From Mycobacterium sp. 1245111.1 (GTDB taxonomy: Bacteria > Actinomycetota > Actinomycetes > Mycobacteriales > Mycobacteriaceae), in NCBI RefSeq assembly GCF_001673405.1, contig NZ_LZLV01000008.1, positions 1 to 41,309 on the forward strand: DNA of 41,309 bases. Direction: 5' to 3'. Below are positions 33,292 through 41,309 of this stretch, one piece after another; position 1 is the first letter of the stretch, and the number at the start of each line of letters is the position of its first letter. Made by a program: the position numbers and the translations under genes. The notes below the pieces were generated by a model. The model had not been told where the DNA came from. It worked only from the letters and a program-made list of their open reading frames with translations, and did no database searches.

Positions 33292-34503
33292 CTAGGAAGT
33301 CAGCGGACCCCAGTAGGTCTTGTCGGTGGCGTAGTCGAAGTACGCCTCGTGGTTGAGGAACGGTACGACGCCGCTGTCAATATCGGTGCCCGAGATCACT
33401 GTCGGCGCTGTGCTCTGGTTGATGCTGTCCGTGCCTACCTGATAGGAGTACAAAAGCGTGCTGCCGTTGTAGACCGAAATCGTGTCGCCCTGCGCGACGC
33501 CGGAATGCGCGATCGATGACGGGATGGTTCCGTAGACACCGCCGGAGTCGAGGTCGTTGGTAATTATCCCGGTGCCGGTCACGACACCGTTGTGCGTCAC
33601 AGTTTCGGTCAGAGGGCCGACGGTCGGGGATCCGTCGAGCCAGGTGCCTCCGGTCAGCGGGTTGTCGCCCCCGACGATGAGGCTCTTCTCGGGCCCGACC
33701 AAGTCGACGAGCACGCCGCCGTAACTCTCGAATGGGCTGTCCGTCGGCCCGGCCGTGTCGGGGCCGATGCCCAGGATGCCGTCCACGTGGTTACCGGAGA
33801 GGAAGCTCTGGAAGTTCTCGAAGATGTTGGCGGGGTTGGTTGACCACGAGAGAACTTCGACGTCAACCGGGCTGGTCGTGCTGAGCACTTCGGTGCCGTC
33901 GGTGCCGTAGTCGACGGGAACGTCGTTATACGTCAGGTAGAGGTACTCGACGCCGCCGCTGTAGCCGCTGAACCCGTAATTGTCGGGCATTCCGAGCTTG
34001 AACAGTTCCTCAAGCGCGGAGAAGTCGTTCGAGCCCAGGTCTTGCCACGGGACGACCAAGCCGCTCGAGCCGGTGTCGACCAGCAGTGTCGACGGGTCGC
34101 CGGCACCGATGGCCGCCTGGATGGTCGGCTCGGTGACAATCTGCATGGTGATCGGAAGCGTGTAGCTGGTCGCGGCCGCAGCGGGCTCCGCCCCCGTCGA
34201 CGCGGCCGCCACCGCGGAGTCTGCGCTCGGCAGCGCGAAATCGAACGAGCTGTTCAGGCTCGCTAGCAGGCTGTCGGCCCAGCTGGTCAGGTCCAGCGCG
34301 GCGGCTGGGTCGAAGACCGCGATCGAGTCGGTCAGCGATGTCAGGATCGGCTGGACGATCGGGTCCAGAAGATCTTCGAAGTCCGCCCGCGCGGGTGCCG
34401 CGGAGCCAGTGGCCAACGCTGCTGCGGCGAAGAACACGCTCGCGCCCGCGCCGACCAGGCCGAGACCCGCTGCGACCTTGTTTTTCCCGTGCCGACCTGC
34501 CAT
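33292..34503 (-). CDS. Secreted PecA-like aspartic protease
   Basis: A 403-residue exported protein. ATG 34503 is chosen because GGGGGAAGG lies upstream; an earlier in-frame start adds 14 Arg/Gly-rich residues. A Sec-type signal peptide is clear: MAGRHGKNK, then a hydrophobic stretch, then APARA before DFEDLLDPIVQPIL. The catalytic domain resembles the pepsin-like domain of PE_PGRS35/PecA, with DTGSSG at residues 143-148 and a second Asp in NDLDSGGVYGTIPSS (about 319). Others in the group carry a PE domain for type VII export; here a signal peptide replaces it. Targets are unknown. Confidence 0.82.
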   Translation of the reverse strand: MAGRHGKNKVAAGLGLVGAGASVFFAAAALATGSAAPARADFEDLLDPIVQPILTSLTDSIAVFDPAAALDLTSWADSLLASLNSSFDFALPSADSAVAAASTGAEPAAAATSYTLPITMQIVTEPTIQAAIGAGDPSTLLVDTGSSGLVVPWQDLGSNDFSALEELFKLGMPDNYGFSGYSGGVEYLYLTYNDVPVDYGTDGTEVLSTTSPVDVEVLSWSTNPANIFENFQSFLSGNHVDGILGIGPDTAGPTDSPFESYGGVLVDLVGPEKSLIVGGDNPLTGGTWLDGSPTVGPLTETVTHNGVVTGTGIITNDLDSGGVYGTIPSSIAHSGVAQGDTISVYNGSTLLYSYQVGTDSINQSTAPTVISGTDIDSGVVPFLNHEAYFDYATDKTYWGPLTS

Positions 34504-34568
34504 CAGATACCTTCCCCCGGGCTCCGTGCCGCGTCCGACGCGCATAACTGAACGTCCCTGTGCTTCTT

Positions 34569-34587
34569 TCAGGTTTCCTTAAGCTAA
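34569..34587 (-). promoter_or_regulatory. Weak IdeR-box-like sequence upstream of the aspartic protease
   Basis: The minus strand reads TTAGCTTAAGGAAACCTGA, matching 14 of 19 positions of the IdeR consensus TTAGGTTAGGCTAACCTAA. It lies 65 bases upstream of the protease ATG in an A/T-rich patch. It may instead be ordinary promoter sequence. The 222-base gap (34504-34725) to tpiA shows no gene. Confidence 0.3.
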
Positions 34588-34725
34588 GCGTGACCTGACC
34601 GAGATGCAACCCGTACAGGCCGCTGTTTCACCTTTAATTCGCTTAAGACGACCGGATCACGTCGTTACGGCCCCGTCTCATCGCGGCGCCGGCCAGCCGA
34701 GGGGCACGGCGCAGCGCTCGATATG

Positions 34726-35511
34726 TCAGGGCAGCGGCCCACCGGCAGCGATCGCCGACAGCGTCGCGAACTGCTCGCCATCCAGCGACGCACCACCCAC
34801 CAGGGCGCCGTCCACGTCGTCCTGCGCGACGATGTCGCCGATGTTCTTGGCGTTCACCGAGCCGCCGTAGAGCACTCGGACGGTGTCGGCGATCTGCGGC
34901 GACGCCAGCGAGCCCAGCTCCTCGCGGACCGCGGCACACACTTCCTGGGCGTCGGCGGCGCTGGCGACCCGCCCGGTGCCGATCGCCCAGACCGGCTCGT
35001 AGGCGATGACGGTCTTGCCGATCTGCTCGGCCGACAACCCCGCCAGGGACCCGCGCAGCTGTGTCTGGCAGTGGCTGACGTGCTCGCCGGCCTCACGGAC
35101 GTCCAGGTGTTCACCGATGCACACGATCGGCGTCAGCTGGTGTTTGAGCGCGGCCGCGGCCTTCGCGGCGACCAGCGCGTCGTCCTCGTGGTGATAGGTG
35201 CGCCGCTCGGAGTGGCCGACCACGGCGTAGTGGCACCCCAGCTTGGCCAGAAATGCCCCACTGATCTCGCCGGTGTACGCCCCGGAGTCGTGCTGCGAAA
35301 TGTCCTGCGCGCCATAGGTGAGTCGCAGCTTGTCGCCGTCGACCAGCGTTTGCACGCTGCGCAGATCGGTGAACGGCGGGATGACCGCAACGTCGACCTT
35401 GTCGAAGTACTTGTCGGGCAGCGAGAACGCGATCTTCTGCACTAAAGCGATGGCCTCGAAGTGGTTGAGGTTCATCTTCCAGTTGCCGGCAATCAGCGGC
35501 TTGCGGCTCAT
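34726..35511 (-). CDS. tpiA: Triosephosphate isomerase
   Basis: Interconverts dihydroxyacetone phosphate and glyceraldehyde-3-phosphate. ATG 35511 ([20 protein letters not shown]) gives 261 residues. The active-site Lys is in NWKMN (residue 12), the catalytic His in [12 protein letters not shown], and the catalytic Glu in [13 protein letters not shown]. The phosphate-binding end is [10 protein letters not shown]. It is the last gene of gap-pgk-tpiA, 66 bases after pgk. Confidence 0.97.
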   Translation of the reverse strand: MSRKPLIAGNWKMNLNHFEAIALVQKIAFSLPDKYFDKVDVAVIPPFTDLRSVQTLVDGDKLRLTYGAQDISQHDSGAYTGEISGAFLAKLGCHYAVVGHSERRTYHHEDDALVAAKAAAALKHQLTPIVCIGEHLDVREAGEHVSHCQTQLRGSLAGLSAEQIGKTVIAYEPVWAIGTGRVASAADAQEVCAAVREELGSLASPQIADTVRVLYGGSVNAKNIGDIVAQDDVDGALVGGASLDGEQFATLSAIAAGGPLP

Positions 35512-35577
35512 ACCCACCGCCGACGATGCAGAGCGAAGCGATGAGGAGGAGGCGGAACGATCATGGAGGTCCTTTGC

Positions 35578-36789
35578 TCAGGCGGTCAACACGTCGAGGC
35601 CGGGGAGCGTCTTGCCCTCAAGGTATTCCAGCGATGCCCCGCCACCGGTGGAAATGTGGGAGAAGCCGTCTTCGGGCAGGCCCAGTGCCCGCACCGCGGC
35701 GGCCGAGTCGCCGCCACCCACCACGCTGAACGCGCCCTTGGCCGTCGCCGCCGCGATCACTTCGGCGAGGCCCTTGGTGCCGGCAGCGAAGGCCGGGAAC
35801 TCGAAGACGCCCATCGGGCCGTTCCAGAAGATGGTCTCCGCGTTGCCCAGCAGCTTGGTGAATCGCCGGACAGATCCCGGGCCGATGTCCAGGCCCATCT
35901 TGCCGTCCGGAATAGCATCGGCGGCAACAACTTTCGGCGGCGAATCGGCGGCGAATTTGTCGGCCACCACAATGTCCACCGGCAGGTGCAGCACGTCGGC
36001 ATGCGTATCGAGCAGTTTCTTGCAGGTGTCGATCATCTCGGGCTGCAGCAGCGACGTCCCGACTGAAACACCCAGCGCGGCAAGGAATGTGTAACACATA
36101 CCGCCGCCGATCACGATGCTGTCGGCCTTGGTGGCCAACTGCTCGATCACACCGAGCTTGTCGGAGACCTTGGAGCCGCCCAGGATCACGGCGTACGGCC
36201 GCTTCGCCGAACCGGTGAGCCGCTCGAGCACTGCGACTTCTTCGGCGACCAGCGTGCCCGCGTAGTGCGGCAGCAGCGTCGCGACGTCGTAGACGGAGGC
36301 CTGCTTGCGGTGCACCACCCCGAACCCGTCGGATACGAAAGCCCCGTTGCTGCCGACCAATTCGGCGAGCTCTTTGGCGAGTGCCAGGCGTTGGCCGTCG
36401 TCCTTGCTGGTTTCCCGCGGGTCGAAGCGGATGTTCTGCAGGAGCAGGACGTCGCCGTCGGCCAAACGTCCGGCGCGGGCCTTGGCGTCGGAACCCACGA
36501 CGTCGTCGGCCAGCTGCACGTTCTTGCCCAGTTCCGCACCGAGTTTCGCGGCGACGGGCGCCAGCGACAGCGCCGGGTCGGGCTTCCCGTCGGGGCGCCC
36601 CAGATGGGCGGTCACCACCACTTTGGCGCCGGCATCGGCGAGCGCCTTGATGGTCGGCACCGAGGCGATGATACGGCCCGCGTCGGTAATGGCGCCGTCG
36701 TTGAGCGGCACATTAAGGTCAGAGCGAACAAGCACGCCGCGACCCGAAACCCCCTGTGCGAGAAGGTCGTCCAGGTTCGGAATGGCCAC
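35578..36789 (-). CDS. pgk: Phosphoglycerate kinase
   Basis: Makes ATP from 1,3-bisphosphoglycerate in glycolysis. GTG 36789, two bases after the gap stop, gives 403 residues beginning [18 protein letters not shown]. The longer frame to 36849 runs into gap. Family motifs are [29 protein letters not shown], the hinge region and the C-terminal nucleotide loop [17 protein letters not shown], then [20 protein letters not shown]. It is transcribed with gap and tpiA. Confidence 0.96.
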   Translation of the reverse strand: MAIPNLDDLLAQGVSGRGVLVRSDLNVPLNDGAITDAGRIIASVPTIKALADAGAKVVVTAHLGRPDGKPDPALSLAPVAAKLGAELGKNVQLADDVVGSDAKARAGRLADGDVLLLQNIRFDPRETSKDDGQRLALAKELAELVGSNGAFVSDGFGVVHRKQASVYDVATLLPHYAGTLVAEEVAVLERLTGSAKRPYAVILGGSKVSDKLGVIEQLATKADSIVIGGGMCYTFLAALGVSVGTSLLQPEMIDTCKKLLDTHADVLHLPVDIVVADKFAADSPPKVVAADAIPDGKMGLDIGPGSVRRFTKLLGNAETIFWNGPMGVFEFPAFAAGTKGLAEVIAAATAKGAFSVVGGGDSAAAVRALGLPEDGFSHISTGGGASLEYLEGKTLPGLDVLTA

Positions 36790-36791
36790 GG

Positions 36792-39645
<2,854 letters not shown>

Positions 39646-39714
39646 CACGGCCTCGATTCAGGTCTGCCACCGTTGGCGAAAACAATCTAGCCCTTCAACA
39701 CTGTGACGAAGCGC

Positions 39715-39774
39715 CGACTGTGCAGCTTATGGATGGATTTGCCGCCGATTTCGCGGTCAAAAGCTGCACAGTCG
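39715..39774. repeat. Long inverted repeat between whiA and the DUF3556-like gene
   Basis: Two perfect 14-bp arms, CGACTGTGCAGCTT (39715-39728) and AAGCTGCACAGTCG (39761-39774), enclose a 32-base loop. The repeat fills much of the 154-base gap downstream of whiA. It could act as a terminator for yvcK-whiA or be a dispersed palindromic element. There is no U tract and no gene in the gap. Confidence 0.6.
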
Positions 39775-39799
39775 ACGGATCTGAAAGCAGCTTGTGCCT

Positions 39800-40777
39800 C
39801 TAGGCGTCTTCCAGCAGGTCGGGCGTCACCGCGGACTCGGTGTCCGGAATCCCGTCTACCTTCGCTTTGCGGTCGGCCATCGACAGCAAGCGCCGAATCC
39901 GGCCCGCCACAGCGTCTTTCGTCATCGGCGGGTCGGCTAACCGGCCCAATTCTTCCAGTGAAGCCTGGCGGTGTTCGACGCGCAGCTTGCCCGCCGCCGC
40001 CAAGTGGTCCGGCACGCCCTCGCCGAGAATTTCCAGCGCCCGTTCGACGCGGGCGGCGGCCGCGACCACCGCGCGCGCCGAGCGCCGCAAGTTGGCGTCG
40101 TCGAAGTTGGCCAACCGATTGGCGGTCGCCCGCACCTCGCGGCGCATCCGCCGCTCCTCCCACACCAACCGGGTGTCCTGGGCCCCCATCCGGGTGAGCA
40201 GCGCCCCGATGGCTTCACCGTCGCGCACCACGACCCGGTCGGCGCCGCGGACCTCGCGAGCCTTGGCGCTGATCCCCAGCCGGCGCGCCGCGCCCACTAG
40301 CGCCAGCGCGGCCTCGGGTCCGGGGCAGCTGACCTCCAGCGCCGACGAGCGACCCGGCTCGGTCAGCGAACCGTGGGCCAGGAAGGCGCCACGCCACGCG
40401 GCCTCGGCGTCGCCGACGCTGCCACCCACGACCTGAGCCGGCAAGCCGCGCACCGGCCGGCCACGCAGATCCAGCAATCCGGTCTGTCGGGCCAGCGCCT
40501 CGCCGTCGTTGGCGACCCGCAGGACATAGCGAGTGGTCTTGCGGATTCCACTGGCGGACAACACATGTACGACGGCGTTGTAGCCGTACAGATCGAAGAT
40601 GTCCTTGCGCAGGCGTCGCGCGATGCTGCCCAAATCGACCTCGGCCTCGACGACCACACGGCCGGCCACGATGTGCAATCCGCCGGCAAAGCGCAACAGC
40701 GACGTCACCTCGGCACGCCGCGCGCTCACCGCGGTCACCACCAGCCGGCTCAATTCGTCCTTGACTTCGGCCGTCAT
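39800..40777 (-). CDS. whiA: WhiA-family sporulation/division regulator
   Basis: A DNA-binding protein with a homing-endonuclease-like N-terminal fold and a C-terminal helix-turn-helix. ATG 40777 gives 325 residues ([20 protein letters not shown]); it overlaps the yvcK stop by 4 nt. Diagnostic segments are [60 protein letters not shown] and [20 protein letters not shown] in the HTH. Pairing with yvcK is conserved in actinobacteria and Firmicutes. Confidence 0.96.
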   Translation of the reverse strand: MTAEVKDELSRLVVTAVSARRAEVTSLLRFAGGLHIVAGRVVVEAEVDLGSIARRLRKDIFDLYGYNAVVHVLSASGIRKTTRYVLRVANDGEALARQTGLLDLRGRPVRGLPAQVVGGSVGDAEAAWRGAFLAHGSLTEPGRSSALEVSCPGPEAALALVGAARRLGISAKAREVRGADRVVVRDGEAIGALLTRMGAQDTRLVWEERRMRREVRATANRLANFDDANLRRSARAVVAAAARVERALEILGEGVPDHLAAAGKLRVEHRQASLEELGRLADPPMTKDAVAGRIRRLLSMADRKAKVDGIPDTESAVTPDLLEDA

Positions 40778-41309
40778 CGCCACGCGTCGTCACCCCTCGG
40801 TCCGTTGCGATCCTGTCTGTCCGCGTCCGTGGATCCCGCACCAGGCGGCCGAGCCGTGTCACGCACGCCCACTCCGTCCAGCGCCGCGGCCAGTTTGCCC
40901 GGGTCATGTAAAGGTGTACCAGGCCTGGACACGTCCGCGAATTGAACTTGGGCATTCAGCAGCGTCGCGGTCCGGCGCAGTTGCTCGCGCTCGCGTTCGC
41001 TCGGCACCCGTTCGGCGTCGATGATCACGTCGTGAACGGTGAAACCCGGAGCGTGCTGGGCAAGTACATGCAGATGACGTTCGACCGAGAACCCCGCGGT
41101 CTCCCCCGGTTCGGCCACCAGGTTGAGCACCAGCGCACGGCGGGCCGAGGTCGCCTGCAGCGCCGCGGCAAGCGCGGGCACCAGGACATGCGGGATCACG
41201 CTGGTGAACCACGAGCCGGGGCCCAGCACCACCAGATCGAGGCCGACGTCTCCGGCCTGGAAGCCGACCCGCGGATGTTCCGGGCGATTCGCGGGCAGGT
41301 GGCGATCGC
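40774..41309 (-). CDS. cuvA: YvcK/CuvA-family protein, C-terminal part (cut by window edge)
   Basis: A gluconeogenesis-factor/morphology protein of the YvcK family, named CuvA in mycobacteria. The window holds about the last 177 codons. The frame reads in from the window edge as [20 protein letters not shown] and leads into [20 protein letters not shown], the conserved Gly-rich motif. The tail after [20 protein letters not shown] is Asp/Arg-rich and variable. The start lies outside the window. It is coupled to whiA by ATGA. Confidence 0.93.
   Translation of the reverse strand, partial: DRHLPANRPEHPRVGFQAGDVGLDLVVLGPGSWFTSVIPHVLVPALAAALQATSARRALVLNLVAEPGETAGFSVERHLHVLAQHAPGFTVHDVIIDAERVPSEREREQLRRTATLLNAQVQFADVSRPGTPLHDPGKLAAALDGVGVRDTARPPGAGSTDADRQDRNGPRGDDAWR

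Overview
The window is chromosomal DNA of high G+C content from a Mycobacterium. The evidence is a mycobacterial suf operon, mptB, PE/PPE/Esx genes, a mycolate-actinomycete pentose-phosphate operon (tkt-tal-zwf-opcA-pgl), secG-ppc and a gap-pgk-tpiA / whiA-yvcK block. Gene order follows, from memory, the M. tuberculosis Rv1422-Rv1464 backbone, but the accessory content differs. The PE_PGRS genes expected around ctaB are absent and a PE/PPE/Esx island sits there instead. sufB carries no intein, and a ppc gene is present. This points to a non-tuberculous species; I cannot name it.

Layout. 1-4.7 kb (minus strand): sufR-sufB-sufD-sufC-sufS, Fe-S cluster assembly under its own repressor, with a SufR-type operator at the divergent promoter. 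4.8-9.3 kb (plus): mptB (mannosyltransferase for lipomannan/LAM), a two-gene ABC exporter and ctaA (heme A synthase). 9.2-12.2 kb: a shortened ATP-grasp-like gene (minus), a stand-alone TnpB element inserted in the divergent promoter region, and qor. 12.2-22 kb (minus): the PE/PPE/Esx island. It holds a PE5-PPE-esxG-esxH cassette resembling part of ESX-3, with a Zur-type box upstream, and a further PPE downstream. It also holds a translationally coupled PPE / JmjC-cupin oxygenase / sulfotransferase-like operon and a fourth PPE next to ctaB. All four PPE proteins are of the PPW subfamily.

22-30 kb: ctaB (heme O synthase) diverges from the pentose-phosphate operon, whose lower genes overlap by 4 nt. 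A 41-codon reading frame and a coiled-coil protein gene follow. 30-37.8 kb (minus): ppc, secG, a secreted PecA-like aspartic protease, tpiA, pgk and gap. 37.9-41.3 kb (minus): a large DUF3556-type membrane protein, a long inverted repeat, whiA and the end of yvcK/cuvA.

The points most worth following are the PPE/oxygenase/sulfotransferase operon, the Zur-boxed ESX-3-like cassette whose EsxH paralogue lacks one zinc ligand, the shared promoter architecture of two PPE genes, and the TnpB element abutting the qor start.
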